Positions 1-12,826 of a stretch of 64,000 bases of DNA are shown here, in pieces. The DNA is from Apostichopus japonicus (Eukaryota; Echinodermata; Holothuroidea; Aspidochirotida; Stichopodidae): contig NC_092569.1 in the NCBI RefSeq assembly GCF_037975245.1, positions 20,577,001-20,641,000 of the forward strand. The letters are read 5' to 3'. Each line of letters opens with the position of its first letter. Within the stretch, counting starts at the first letter, position 1. Made by a program: the position numbers and the translations under genes. The notes beneath the pieces are model-generated. The model was not told the origin of the DNA, did no database searches, and saw nothing but the letters and a program-made list of their open reading frames with translations.

Positions 1-2069
1 TGTCAACAAAGTAAAGCCAATGTAAATAATATTCACACTGGACGGGACATGTGGTGTACACAGTACATGTAAAGATATGCATTTATACAATACTGTATAC
101 TGTATGTAGCAAGATAGCTATTTATGGCAGAAATCTATCACTGTTCTATTCACTAAAGAGTTAACGTACAAACATACTGTGTGATATGGCCGTTGTAGCT
201 TGACACCTGCTCTTAATCGGTACAATTGACTGTAATCTTTGCCAGAGGGTAATTAATATGCAATATAAGTAGGTAACCACACACCTGATTATATATCGTA
301 TATGTAAGATACTGTTTATCTTAATACTGTTTTATACTATTATCTATGTAAGATACTGAATGGTTTGTTATTTACACTTCACATGGGATTGCATATAGTT
401 AGCAGTGTAGTAGCTCTGTACAGACATGTATGCATCGAATCAGTACTTGTAATTAACATTATAGTTACTCGTAGGTAGGCTTGCATGGTAAACCGGTTTA
501 GTACCAAAACCTGTTTTTGCCGACCCAATTTCGGTACTATTTTTTATTTAAGAAAACCGAAAAACGGCCAAAAAACGAAATGTGAATTGCAAATACTGGA
601 AAAACAAAGTTAAAGCTTCCATCCAACATTTGTTGACTTTGGTTTCTCCTATTTACTGTTCTTTTTGCAATATGAAAGTAAATTGCAACAAGAGAATGCT
701 ATTCTGCTAGACGACATCGTCAGCTACGATCGGCACACGCCATATACCAGTGCTTGAGTGTGGATAGCTACTGTAGGCCTATGTAACTTTAGGCTATGCA
801 GCCCATATACTGTATATGCGTGAATCAGTTAGGTGACCTTGTAGTGTTGAACTGACCTTGGTGGTCAATGTTAGTAGTTGTGAGAAGTGCACACTCAAAG
901 GACAAGATGCAGTTCAAAATAAATTGTTGTAGAGTCGTTGGTGCTATTTGTCATCATGTATTTGGCCTCGTTCTTGTATTCGGGGCAACTTGGAAACCTA
1001 CTGTACCCTAGTATATACTTTGCAAGATTTAGAAGGGGGTACCATACCTTTAACTAAAGAGCTTGATACACTCACAGTTTGAGTTTTGTATGTATACTTA
1101 TTTACCAGATAAATATTTACCAAAGAAGTTTACTTTGGACTCTATTTGTATTTATGAATGCTTTTTGCACCCATAGAAGTCTGCAGTACCATATATGGAA
1201 TGAGGAAGTATAAAAGCACAGCCGTACCACACTAGTAGTACAGTTCAACTCCTGCGGGTGGCCCTCAATCTCAAATAGTATTAAGAATGTCAATATAAAA
1301 GTACATTGTGCTTGGGGTTTAGTACCTCCAAACACTTTACTGTATATGTACTTGATTACAAAGGTTGCTTCACAGCCAGCTCAAATTAGGCAGTAAACAA
1401 TATTTGCAAAGTGAGTAAGGTTCATGGTACGATAGTCAAGTACAGAGAACCAGGTGTAAGAATATTAGGTCTATATTTATACATTATACAGTAACAATCA
1501 CACTGTATTAACCAGCTCCTATATAAAGCTTACAATGTATTATTGTAGCTGTGCCATACAGACAACTTATAGGATCTAGTTGAATGCATTTTAAGACCGG
1601 ATAGTGACCTTGAACTGTGACTAAAAATGTATATATACTGTTGGTCAAATGGTCAAACCAATCTGAAAGTTCTGCAAAGGGAAAGATCTTCGGGCTGAAG
1701 AGTAGGTCTTGCCATATTTTATTACAAGAAAAGACGACAAATTCTCTAGGCCGAAAGATAAATTCCAAGGCCAGGGAGAGGTGTCTAACTGTGGAGGGGG
1801 GGGGGGGGGAAATTGATTTTGAAGGGTACAATACTTAGCCCCTATTTCCATGACAAGGATACCAGATTTGAAGTTAAAATCAGAATGATTTTAAGGACTG
1901 TTGAATAACTGACCTTTCTGTGCTAAAATTGCAGTTGGAATGCCAAATCACGTCCCATCAAAGTGCTTCCACCGTGTTTTGTGTTATTGCAACATTGTCG
2001 GAAATACAGTACTACCTAAAATATCCAGACACTTTTAAAAAAAAATTGTCAATCCATCTTGACGCTCAT
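1..2069. other. intronic or 3' flank of the kinase gene, no exon seen
   Basis: I find no coding exon on either strand. The stretch is AT-rich, with many TACTGTA/TACAGTA words. A G-run lies near 1796-1809. The missing SH2 and kinase exons of the minus-strand Src-family gene would be expected here or further left. I looked for the usual SH2 start (WYFGKI-like) and FLIRES-like strings on the minus strand and saw none. Confidence 0.5.
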
Positions 2070-2167
2070 TTAAAGGGTGTGAAGACTCGCGCAAAAAGAA
2101 ACGTCTAATGCTGGTAATTTGACCTAGTTTCGAATGAGGTGTAAGAGAAGTGTTAAACACCACCATC
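2070..2167 (+). repeat. dispersed repeat, copy 1 (about 97 bp)
   Basis: This segment is nearly identical to 13919-14017 in the same orientation. Both run from a GGGTGTGAAGACTC block through CGTCTAATG and GACCTAGTTTCGAATG to AAGTGTTAAACACCACCA. The two copies differ at only a few positions. The family is not recognised; it is probably part of a mobile element. Confidence 0.75.
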
Positions 2168-2624
2168 GAACCCAGACAATACACACACAGCTTGCTACCG
2201 TCGGTAATTAAACACTAGTGTACAGTCAGTACATACAGCTGCGGTCAATACCCACAGCACAGTATACAAACAATACAGCGATGGACATCTCAGGTCCAGC
2301 TAAAGATACTGTAACAAGGTATCACATTTTATTACTTTCTGCATTTTGTAGCGACACAAACAAAACGTCACTTGCAGGCAACAGAAAGTTAACTTTTTCA
2401 GATGGCCGCACGCGGTTTGGGGCAAGTCTTCAATGCCTTTAAGAATAGAAAAGAAGAGGACATATCCACCAAAATCTGAAGAAATTAAAGAGTCAACTAA
2501 ATTCAGTTCTGTTTACTTCCAGTCCACCAAAACTTGTATCAACAAATGATTTAAATTTGTGTTACACCAATTATTTTTTAAATTATATGTTGTGGGGTGC
2601 AAAGTTACTGTATTGAACTAATTA

Positions 2625-3362
2625 AGCAGTAAGCATCTTGAGAATTACAGAACGAGTCTGCCCACTGAAATTTTGTGACTACAATAGGAACATCCCAAAG
2701 GAGGGGTTTCCCCCTGGGTATTAATACTCAATGACATGGTGACACAGAGATATAATTTGAGAGTCATCAAGCTTACAACATGTTGAGACTTCTGTTGACC
2801 TTTGACCTTCAGGCATAAGCAGTAAGCAACTTGAGAATTACAGTAGGAGTCTCCTTACTGAATATTTATCAGGTTTATACAAAATATGAGGACTTTGACA
2901 TCTGTTGCCCTTTGACCTTCACACATAAGAGTAGGGTTTTTGTACTCTGCAAGACAGATATCCACAAGCAGGTATCACATATATACAAAACACACCTATA
3001 TCGTCAAGTATTTGGCACACAGGAACTTAGTGAAAATAGTGACCTTAAGTGGTACTGTAATGTAAACATACATGTCTACATTACAGGAACAAAGATGTCT
3101 TCTCCTCCACAAGGAACAAATAATACAAAATACCCCCTCAAACCAAAATATTGTCAAGCATGTGGCACACAGGAACTTATTAGTGACCTCAAGTGGCACT
3201 GCATGTATACATTACAGGAACAAAGGCATGTCTTCTCCCTCCCCAAGGAAAAAAAAAATACAAAATATCCCTCAAAACAAAATACTGTCAAGCATGTGGC
3301 ACCCACAGGAACTTATTATAAATGACCTTTTAAAAGTGGTACTGCATGTGTCCATTACTGGT
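2625..3362. repeat. two local tandem repeat families
   Basis: From about 2625 to 2930, a block containing AGCAGTAAGC(A)TTGAGAATTACAG and TGACCTTTGACCTTC occurs twice. From about 3000 to 3362, a unit of about 140 bp occurs about 2.5 times. Each of these starts near GTCAAGNATNTGGCAC, continues through ACAGGAACTTA and CATTACAGGAACAAAG, and ends in an A-rich stretch. The open frames across this block are by-products of the repeat and have no recognisable protein similarity. Confidence 0.7.
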
Positions 3363-4177
3363 TAAAGTTAAATGATGTCACCTTGGTATAATGGAGGGGA
3401 ATTACCTACAGTATAACAGATAAGATATAACTTACAGCCAAGTACAAACTGCTGGCGTATCAAAGGTCGCCTACGCTGATTAACTTTTGACGTTCACCTT
3501 CAGAGATTATCTTTAATAGAGACATAGCTGCAATCAATGTAATCATTGCTTTAAAGTTGCTGTCTTATCCCCTTTTGAGAAATTATCCTATTCCAGCTTT
3601 GACATTAAAATTAATCCACTATGCTCTTCATAGTTCACTGACTGGACTAGTCCATAGTTGATAAATTTGCAAACTTAAACAGAGAATTTTTTTTTTAAAT
3701 TTTCCTTTAACATAAGAAGGATGAAAAAGACCTCACTTTTTAGGCCAACAAAAGAGTTGAAAGATAAACTGCAATATTCTTAGTGGGTAGAGAGATTTGT
3801 GTGTGAGGGTACCATAACACCCAATTTCATTTCCTAGTGCATCCTGACTGATTCAGGTTTTTGTCTTTTGGTGTTGCTATTACACACAGAGGTAATGTTA
3901 GCAGGTACTGATATATGTACGCTGATGTGCTCCTTTAATTTGATGGTTCGTCCAAGCTCTGCTTATACATGCCAGAAGCATGAGAGTAGACATTGATCTA
4001 CCTTGGTCCAAGAATCAAACTAAAATTGTTATCCTGGCTTGTTTAAGAAAGTAACTTGGCAAGTACTTGTTTGACTAACAAGGATCAAACTCAACAGTTC
4101 AAAATCAGGCATAACAAAAGCAGTCAAATACCATTAACTGTATAGCAGTCACTGCCGAAGATTTCTTACAAAATGTG
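3363..4177. other. no feature seen
   Basis: Unannotated AT-rich sequence between a minisatellite and a SINE. No exon, RNA gene or repeat was recognised. Confidence 0.4.
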
Positions 4178-4490
4178 AATAATAATAATAACATTTGATT
4201 TTTATAAAGCGCTTTACACCAGCGATAGGTCTCAAAGCCCTTTCCAGACATTATATTACCCCTGGTCAATCATAACATGTCCCAGAGACAATCCCTCCAG
4301 TTGGCAGCAGTTATATACTGTGCCCAATGACAAGTTACCTCACAGGTACCCATTTAACCCCTGGGTGGAGAGAGGCAAGTGATATAAAGCATCTTGCCCA
4401 AGGACACAACGCAATGAACTAGGCAGGAATCGAACCAGCAATCCATGGATCACAAGTCCGACGCCTTAGCCAATTGGCCACCACGCTCTG
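4178..4490 (-). mobile_element. tRNA-derived SINE
   Basis: Read on the minus strand, the 5' end at about 4490 has a tRNA-like head. It has an A box TGGCTAAGGCG (near 4462-4472) and a perfect B box GGTTCGATTCC (4427-4437), the two internal RNA polymerase III promoter elements. A body of about 230 bp follows. It ends in GCGCTTTATAAAAATC and a short ATT-repeat tail at 4178-4192, the kind of 3' end that tRNA-SINEs share with partner LINEs. It lies in, or downstream in, the kinase gene and on the same strand. Confidence 0.8.
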
Positions 4491-5154
4491 TTGATGTGGG
4501 TAGGTTCATCTAGATACATACATGCTGTACAGTATCATCCAATAGTCGCAGTTCCTTTTCCCCTAAAGCTTCACTTAGAGTTAGTTAGCAGCAATAAACA
4601 CAGGTCTGAAACTCTCACACTCTTTGTCTACCACAGATAGACGTTTCCCAAAGAATTGAATGGTTAGGGGATTTACGAGCACTGACACTAACCTGTCTCA
4701 GATATATATCCACTTTCCAGTCTACTGTACCTAGATGACACATAACATGTCTCTCACCACTGGGCTCCATGTATTGCGCCTTGGGGACCCAGCCCACCCC
4801 CCTCCCCACACCCTCTTCTCTTTCAGGATCAACCAATCAGAATCAGAAGATATGTTGATTGGAGGCAGGTACGGGAGAAGCGAAGTAAACTCAAACAACA
4901 TAGTAGCAGGGAATGCTTAAAGACAGAGCTACAAAGTCATCATGGTGACTTGAACTAGTTTGTACCCATCCAATAACTAGTTTGCTGCAACATTGTCATT
5001 GTGAGCAATGTGTTGAGATCGAGGCAGACCGTACAATCATCGCTGTGAATTTATACTCATGCATGTCTCCTTGGCTGGAGTCTTTCAGTAAACTTCAGTT
5101 GTTAGGAATTGCTCCTGAAGACTCTAGATTTGACCTGCATAAATATATACTTAC
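4491..5154. other. kinase gene intron, no feature seen
   Basis: Intron sequence downstream (minus sense) of the second SH3 exon. The donor GTAAGTATA is directly at the exon edge. A candidate donor near 4687 has no recognisable SH2 codons in front of it, so I do not call an exon. Confidence 0.45.
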
Positions 5155-5250
5155 TCTTCAGCATCCATAGATTTGATGGGTGCAACATAGTTACTAGGAA
5201 TGTAGCCTTCATGGTTGGTTGTCAATGATTTGGCCACCCACCAGTCACCA
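5155..5250 (-). CDS. Src-family tyrosine kinase, exon for second half of SH3 domain
   Basis: This 96-bp exon encodes [11 protein letters not shown], then an [11 protein letters not shown] block and a DAEE ending. That is the C-terminal half of a Src-type SH3 domain plus the link to SH2. The ligand-binding residues of the family are present: the WW pair, and the Pro and Tyr of PSNYVAP. The acceptor is TTTTGCTACAG and the donor GTAAGTATA. The exon starts on the third base of a codon and ends after the second base, as expected between the SH3 halves and SH2. It joins in phase to 6463-6565. No SH2 exon follows within the window. Confidence 0.93.
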
Positions 5251-6462
5251 CTGTAGCAAAATGAAAAAAAATAGAAGACATTCTTCTCAATTATAAATGA
5301 AACATTAATGTAATTATAATGTGACTGCCAACCTGTACATCCCTCAGGGGAATACTTTCAGAAGTATCTGCATTTCAGCAATGTAACATTATTTCACTTT
5401 ACATATGGATTTTATTTTCCAATTACTTGCTGCACCGTTCAGTAATCCTCTCTCACCCAGAAAGGTTCAATAAAGCTGGTTCTTGATGGTGCATTACAAA
5501 TGTTCATTATTATTATTACAGTAGTACTACTTTTGTCAGCTGGGGAACACACAGCATTTAATAGCGTTGTGAGGTAGTGCAAATTTCACACAACCGGTAG
5601 TGTTGCAACATGAATCCCGGTATCGTAACGACTACCGGGATGTTCCTCAACATTTCATCTATATATAGTTCAAAGCACTTAATTACGAGACTGTCAATGT
5701 CATTCATTCAATGGCTTGGCTAGCTAGGCCAACTACATACTCTCACACGCACGTTTATCAAGGAAGACATCCAAAATGACACGCTTTATTAGGGCCTATA
5801 TATTTTAACATACCCTTTCAATAAGCAAAAACATAAACCTTGGAAAAAAGCACCGCACACCATCCTCCATTCATACTCGACGCACAATGTTAGATTAACA
5901 TATATTCGTACGTGGACAAAACCTGTAATCCGTACACAAACAGAAATTGGGGATTCCCCACTATTCCCTGATATTGGAATTGGGCAACCCTTCAAGTTCA
6001 AAAGTTCACACTGAAAAGTTTTCAACTATCAAAAGGTCACCGCGTATTTGGAACTTCAGACAAGAAGAATGTAACAAAGGTCTATGTAAATACCGGATTA
6101 TAAACTACAGTATATATACATGAGAATAGTACTGAATTATTTATATCGTTAACCGGCTGTTGTTTTCTCCAGAAAATATACTTTTAATTTATAAGTACAA
6201 TATCCATCTCGTAAGACGAAATGTAACAGGACCGTAAAAATACTCAAAAAGTTATCTCTTCTTTGGAAGTCCTTGCGCATTCCTCCATCTTGAAAGAACC
6301 CATGTGAAACACTTCCTGGGACTTTTAAAAAGCACCATTCTGTGATTGTGCTCAATTTAACTTATGATCACACTGAAGACGACCTTGTAGTAGACGTCAG
6401 TAATTACAGAAAATAATTGGTAACATCTTTGAGTCCACGGCGTGAAATCGATCATACTTTAC
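5251..6462 (-). other. kinase intron between the two SH3 exons
   Basis: A 1.2-kb intron on the minus strand, bounded by GTAAAG at the upstream exon and a CTACAG acceptor at the downstream one. No internal element is recognised apart from an imperfect inverted pair around 5580-5640 (AACCGGTAGT and ACTACCGGGA). Confidence 0.7.
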
Positions 6463-6565
6463 CTGTCATCGACGATGTGAAGAGTTTCGCCTTTTCTGAA
6501 TGTGAGATCACCTTCTGTCCGAGCATTGTAATCGAAGAGAGCTGTGCACAGTTTACGTGTGTCTT
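6463..6565 (-). CDS. Src-family tyrosine kinase, exon for first half of SH3 domain
   Basis: This 103-bp exon encodes EDTRKLCTALFDYNARTE, then GDLTFRKGE and LHIVDD. It is the N-terminal half of an SH3 domain with the conserved ALFDY motif (ALYDY in vertebrate Src, so the first Tyr is Phe here) and the RT loop. It follows a TTTTGCAG acceptor and ends at a GTAAAG donor. The start phase accepts the G left by the MGC exon (G+AA = Glu). The last two bases AG join T of the next exon to give Ser, making IVDDSGDWW. The loop before WW is one residue shorter than in Src, Fyn and Yes and matches the length in Lck, Hck and Lyn. Confidence 0.92.
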
Positions 6566-9500
6566 CTGCAAAATAGAAAGGTCAACGAAGGTCATATCCA
6601 TAAACTTTTGCAACTTTTCTGAAAATCGGTTTGACGATAATGATATAGATCATGATAACTACAGTGCTGTGTAAAACGTTGGGTATAAAAATGCCACTGA
6701 GTTTTTTGGGGTCTAATTTCAATCACAACATTTTTTTAAATCCCCCTTTGGCAAAACTACTTGTTATGATAATAATAAGAATCCTGGAGTCATATAACTT
6801 TTGCTAAGTACTGCTCAGGGAACAAGTGACAGTCGTTCACATTCCTACTATAACCGTCATGAAACATTCATCATTCATGAACACTCGTCTCGTAGCTGAA
6901 TTAACACTGTACTGTACATGCTCATCACAGGAACATGTCGTTTGACATTGCCTTGGCCTATCGGTTTTATGTGTCAGTAAATACAGTTTTGTGCAGTTTA
7001 GTACGCACTGTGTGTTATGCTCATGATCCATACATGTAATTAACACATCAATCTTCTCCAAAATATAAATTATTTACCTAATTAAATTGCATCTTTTCCA
7101 ACTTACACAAGCAATGCTCCTTTTTGAATCACAAGTTTTTAATTTAAATGTTTTTCTTGGTGTTTTTTTTTTTATAGTGGTACTGTACATAACTGTGTAC
7201 TTAATGGTTTTGGTGCTGTACATCTGTTAAGGAACAGCACTGCACCACAGAGTTATATTGACCTAAACTTCCTTGTTGAAGTACAACGATAGATAATGTA
7301 TTTTTGTACTTTGATAAAGTACTGTATTTCAAGTGAAACACCATTTTGCCAACAACTTCCTTATTATGAAGTTGATCCAAAGCCTCAGGAGTCAAACTTG
7401 ACACCAATAGTAATGAACGTACAGTACAGTAGAACCGGACCAGTCTAGTGTGCACTGTACATGCATGATACTATAGGTGTGCAAGCGGTAAAGTTTTAAA
7501 AAATGTATAGATGTTCAGAAAAAAAAAAAGGTTTATGTGATGGTTTGATAACTGATAACTCGGTCAATTCAGGGCACATTAATCTCTGGGAATAAATTTA
7601 GTGTTGAAATTTTGTATATATATGTATAGTACTTTATTCAGACTTTTTGAAGGCTCTCAAACTCGTCCTAGGTCAAATTGTATGGTGACTGTCTGCAGAC
7701 ACTGCTATGTACACATCTTTGTGGAATGGCGGATTGCCCATTTAGCATCGCATTTTGCAATGGGATATGATATATTGGTGTGGCGGGACGAAATGACAAA
7801 TTTCATGAATTAATTGATGGACGTGGTACATTGGGCTTTAAAGTAATATCAAAAGTACAGTGCTGGGGTAAAAATATAATTTACTTTTTATTAATAAAAG
7901 ATAACAAGATCAACTATTTTTCTGTTTGTGATGAAATGATTATCATTCACCATAATTCCCTAGCAAGGATACTGTACATCAATATACTGTATGGTAATGA
8001 CCATGCACATGGCGGTCCAACCGAATGTCGGTGACTGGAAATGTTCACAAAATTTCCACATTAGAGCTCTAGTAAGTTTCTTACTGTAGTTACAGTATAG
8101 CCTTAGTGTAGGTGTCAATGCTTCATACTGTACATGTGTACTAAATTAACTAGTCCAACAGCTCATTGAACTACATGTTGATAACAAACTTCTGTATGGG
8201 GGGTGCCCTCTAAAGGGAGTCGCAAAATCGTTTCTGTACGGTGGGATGCAGGATTTTTTCCAGTAAGTCAGTAAACAGGCTAGTTTTCAGTTTTCAGAGC
8301 TTGCAGACAGCAGAGCGATTCATTTTATTAAGGCCAACATCCAAACTACCTCTATTGCTTTGATTAAAGTTCTTAGCATTGATTCTGACGGTTGGGAGAC
8401 TGGTGGGTCGTGGCTCAGTCCTCATGGAAGAACCTGGGTTGTGTGCAACCTACTGTACAAGTTTGCTGAGAGCTGCCCTGCATGGTAACAGAGCTATACT
8501 AACTAGATTTCTGCTGTGCATCCCAAGTATGACTAGAACTGCATTTGACTGCAAATACACAGCATTGTAGTGTGCGTAGATGTGCTTGCAGTATTAGATA
8601 GAACATTTCGGTTGTTAATGACCGGTGTTATTTTTTGGGCGGACAACACACCAGGGATTATAATCATGTAGGTACCTAAAAGTGAGGGCGCTTGTGAACG
8701 CCGTGACAGGCTCAGAATAAGTTGGCTACGCAGCTACCCAGAACTGAAACTGCAAATGTACAGAGACTATATGAAACTTAGAGTTTCAACATCCAGTCAT
8801 GTATAGGTATCGTTCACTTTGCCAGTACAGGTAATGCCAATATTGTGGCGCTCATACGCCCTACAATAAAATTAGACAGTTTGTACTATGTACTGTACTG
8901 TTCATGTACAGTCAATATTTACAGAACTTTAGTGTTAAAATTTTGTGTACATAGCAGGTTTATGGGTTCTGAAGTTCCTCTTTTGAAATAGCACTATGGT
9001 TTCTGCTTGCAAAAACTAGATATGCATCTTAATACTTCCAGGTACAGTATACTGTACGCAAACTTAAATGCACGCTTTTGCAATACTGTAGCATTTTGCT
9101 ATTCGATACCGGATAAATTACAGTATGTTCATGATCATGTACAGTATGTACATGAATGTGAAGTACTGAACAGTACTTGGGGCAATTAATATACTAGAAA
9201 ATATGAGAACTACTTTGATTGATTTCAAGCCTGGCATTTGAAATGGCTCCTTCCTTATAACTGGCCTGCAGTGCCTATGGTGTGGGTCCTTGCTGACATT
9301 AACATGTCTACTGCCTGTATGGTACTGCACCTACTGTACATCCATACAGTACATGTGCTGTAAGCTTACTGTGCACCACTGGCATTGCAGGAACTAGTAC
9401 ACACTGTATACAGACTTAGTAAATTTATGTATTTTATCAAGAGTAAGCTTTGTCAATTGCCATCCTGTTCAATGTTAAAGTCTGTAAAATGATCAAGTTG

Positions 9501-10080
9501 TGCTACGTACAAGGGGTTGATACTAGTCTTTTCATAAGTACAGTACAACCTTGGTGTTGACTGTACCTAATGCTGTAGCCCTTCAAATTATTGAACTGTG
9601 CAATGTATTGTCAGGTTTCTATTGTTCTGCAGTCCTTATTGTTCACATCTCAGAATAAAGTGTTTGTCCCTTGCTATGTAAGGCAGCAGGCACTGTATAA
9701 ACACTGTACATATATGACACACTGCCCCTAGACTGTAAGTTTCTGAATATTATATCTTTCAAAATTCCAAGTATACAGTGGATTGGTAAATAGAGTTAGA
9801 ATACAGTAGGTACAGTAAACTGCTGGTCCTACAGTATTTTTCTATAACACATTTTGCGATTGAAACAAATTTGCCTCTGGTGTTCTTTCTCTCTAGTTTA
9901 TGTACTGTAGGGAAAGGGACAAACATGTCTACAATTGTTGTTACACCCTTTTGCACCAACTTTAGGCGTGAAGTAGTGTGTGTGTGTGGAATGTATGAAT
10001 GGTGACAAAAAGTTCTCTTAAATTATTAAAATTGTTCCAATGTTCATACGTTCACAAGCAGTATTAATACTATTTTAGCC
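6566..10080 (-). other. first coding intron of the kinase gene, right-hand part of the SH3 gap
   Basis: Intron of the minus-strand kinase gene. No further exon is needed, since the MGC exon and the first SH3 exon join in phase. The stretch is dense in TACTGTA, GTACAGTA and related words (for example around 8880-8920 and 9040-9170). No coding or RNA gene was recognised. Confidence 0.6.
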
Positions 10081-10112
10081 TTTGAAGAAGATCCTGCTAG
10101 GATCGAAATGTC
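10081..10112 (+). ncRNA. degenerate hammerhead-like motif of a retroelement
   Basis: TTGAAGA is followed by a six-base stem (GATCCT/AGGATC) with a three-base loop, then GAAA and a TGTC. The order resembles the hammerhead core: CUGANGA, stem II, GAAA. Such motifs are carried by Penelope-like elements and related retroelements in many animals. The first core C is T here, so it is probably inactive. No reverse transcriptase is seen beside it. The call is by pattern only. Confidence 0.35.
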
Positions 10113-10877
10113 AGGCCAACTTACTTTTACACATTCTCTTACACAGGCTCTCTAGTGAATCTAGGCAGTTTGCAAACAGTTTCATTTGTATTTAGTTTAA
10201 ATACTACACAGTGAACCTGTAGGAGAATGATGCATGGACCTAACCATTTCTAAGCCTAATATACTCAAAATAGCGAAATCAATACCAATCAATACCATGG
10301 ACAGCTTTACAATGCTGTTGCCTATGTCTACCACAGAGCAATAAACAGTGATGAAAATGACAACTTTTGTTTTTGCGTCCTGGCATTGTTTTGTAGGTTA
10401 CTGAATCACAGTATCTGGCATCAAGTTTATTACATTGCTATGCACTAGTGTTACCTACTGTGAAGTTTTGCCTGAAATTATGTGCAGTACATTTAAGTTA
10501 TGAAAGGTACACTAAAGCCTGTAAACTGTGCACATTAAACCTGGCTCAAAATTTAAGCCATGATCGAACAGTATTTAATATACAAATTACCAGTATTTTA
10601 ATATTTTCTGTACATGTAGTGCAATGTATGTACTTAGTTGGACATTAAAAGAGCATCAACTGTTTACAAGCCAAGTTAAACATAGTTACAGAATTATAGT
10701 CAAAACATGGAAATGCCAAAACAGTTGCACATACAGGTATATCTATTGACTATGGTCAATAGTCCAGGGTCCATTGTTTTCTACAATACTTATAGACTGT
10801 ACACTACCAGTTACATAGCTATCCATTTATTGCATTGCAAATATGCTACAGTAACTGTATGCAAACTTACTGTATGT
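10113..10877. other. kinase intron, no feature seen
   Basis: AT-rich intron sequence up to the left target duplication of the 3.0-kb transposon. Nothing coding is recognised. Confidence 0.4.
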
Positions 10878-11989
10878 GGGTCAGATCCAAAACCTCTGCC
10901 AATGTTATGGACGGAATTCACAGAGATAAAGTCCCATCAAAAATAGTGTGAGAGTTAGTATTTGGTGAGGTATGCATGATTGATCTAAGTTGGGATACCT
11001 CTACCATATTATGGAAAAAAATTAATTGGGTGGTGCAATATTAGTCTGAATATGCAAATTAGGTGTTCGTTATGGACGGAATCAGAAAAATGATCAATTC
11101 CCACCAACCTTCATAGTGGGTCAAAACTCTGTGAAGTGTTCAGGATTTCAAAGTTTAAGGTACTTTACATCACAGGCCTGGTACCTAAGCTTTATCATAC
11201 TCCTACTCATAATCTTCAATGTACCTCCATTAACCCACTACCCCAAACCAAAATTCTGTGTTATGGACGGAATGTACAACGTTATGGACGGAAGGTTTCG
11301 TCCTGATTTAGGATCAACTCTTGAATTGTGAAGTGTGTGTTATAAGTTAATACTTATGGCCAATATGTGTAATAATATCAAATAAAATTGAATTTATTAC
11401 AAGAAGGGAAAGAGCTAGACCTGAAATAGGAATTGTTATGGACAGAATGTTATGGACGGAAAGTATTGAATTAGCCTAAAATGAATTGCTATAGCACATG
11501 AAAAGTTTCACTCTTGCTGAAGGTACTCATCAGGTGGCTTTCAGCACTATAAGCAGAGGCTGTCAGTACTTTTCCCATTTGTTTTTTTCACTTTTGTGGC
11601 TTCACCTCCTTCAAACAATGCCAATGAAATCAAAGTTTCACCAGTCTGCAAAACTTGTATGAAAGAAAACAACACATGCAAATATTTTTTATTTTTTAAT
11701 TCAAAACACTTTCAGCTGTAACAAGATGAACCTTATTGTTCATAAAAAAATTAAACCTTGGACCTGTACATGGACAGCAATAGCCCTCTTTTAAACAAGG
11801 TCATGAACGAGAACATCAGTAAACTTTCAACACTTTAACATTACCACAAAAACTGTGGACATGGGAAGCCTGTATGGTTGAACAGTCATGAAAATTTGAA
11901 ATAGACTTTTCAATCTCAACAAAATACATTGATTCATGTTTGTCAAAATTTTCCGTCACCATCACGGCTCACAATCTCTTTGAAACTTG

Positions 11990-12253
11990 TCAGTGAATAT
12001 ATTCAATCACCTTTGTTGCAATTCCCACTTTGCTACTTGAAATTGGGAGGACAGGCTGTTCTAGTTTCCCCATGATCATTCCTAGTGGGATCCAAGATTT
12101 GTCTTCAGGTGATGGCCAGAAGAAAGTATTGGTAGGGCCCTTAGGGTGTAGGAAGGAGACATAGACATCATTATTGTCAACTGATATTTGGTCCACCTTT
12201 TCCAACCACCAGTCTCCTTCATACACAAAAACCACATTGCATGAGGATGACAA
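11990..12253 (-). pseudogene. C-terminal fragment of a transposon-associated protein
   Basis: About 87 codons on the minus strand. A compact block reads FVYEGDWWLEKV, then VSFLHPKGP, then FFWPSP, WIPLG and a short tail. The Trp-rich order resembles a small C-terminal domain of uncharacterised invertebrate proteins linked to DNA transposons. I recall this pattern but cannot name the family. No start, catalytic domain or splice context is seen. It lies wholly inside the terminal-repeat element, which supports a transposon origin. Confidence 0.45.
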
Positions 12254-12786
12254 CTTGGATTAGGGTCATTCCGTGTCAAATCACGGATGGCTGTTGCTGC
12301 ACCCTCTCTAAAAATTCCCAAATGTTTTGTATGATTGGACCATCATGAATATTCTGAAAATTTCAGTTGCATTGCTTTACAATTGGCCGATTTATCACAC
12401 TTTGAAATTCCGCAATTTGTCGCCACCATGGCATTTTCTTGACTTTTGAGGTCTCATTTCTCAGCAATTAAACATTCTACTACCTTTCTATTACAGATGC
12501 CTATAGAGTCTATCCCATAGAATAGGAAAATAAAAAATTAGGCTACAAAAATTTTGTCTTGTGGAGTTAGGTCAACTTAAAAGTGTCAAAATATTCAATT
12601 TTTGTACTTTTCACTAAAAAATGTGCTACTTTTAGTGATGAATTGCTCCTAAACCATTGCTTCAGGGTACTTGATTCTTTCAGAGGTTATTATGTCTGGT
12701 ACAACCATTATAAAATCATGATTACAATGCTTTCCTATGATATGTAAACTTGCAAGTTGTGCAACTCTAAAGTTGCTATTTCATGC

Positions 12787-12826
12787 TGCGATTCAGCATG
12801 AGGCATGATTCAGCATGAGGCATGAG
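12787..12826. repeat. short tandem repeat inside the transposon
   Basis: ATTCAGCATGAGGCATG occurs directly repeated about twice, followed by a partial copy. Confidence 0.6.

Noticed and set aside
11990-12253. Minus-strand EGDWW motif considered as a Src SH3 exon
   Set aside because: The surrounding residues do not match SH3, and the frame lies inside a transposon with its own terminal repeats.
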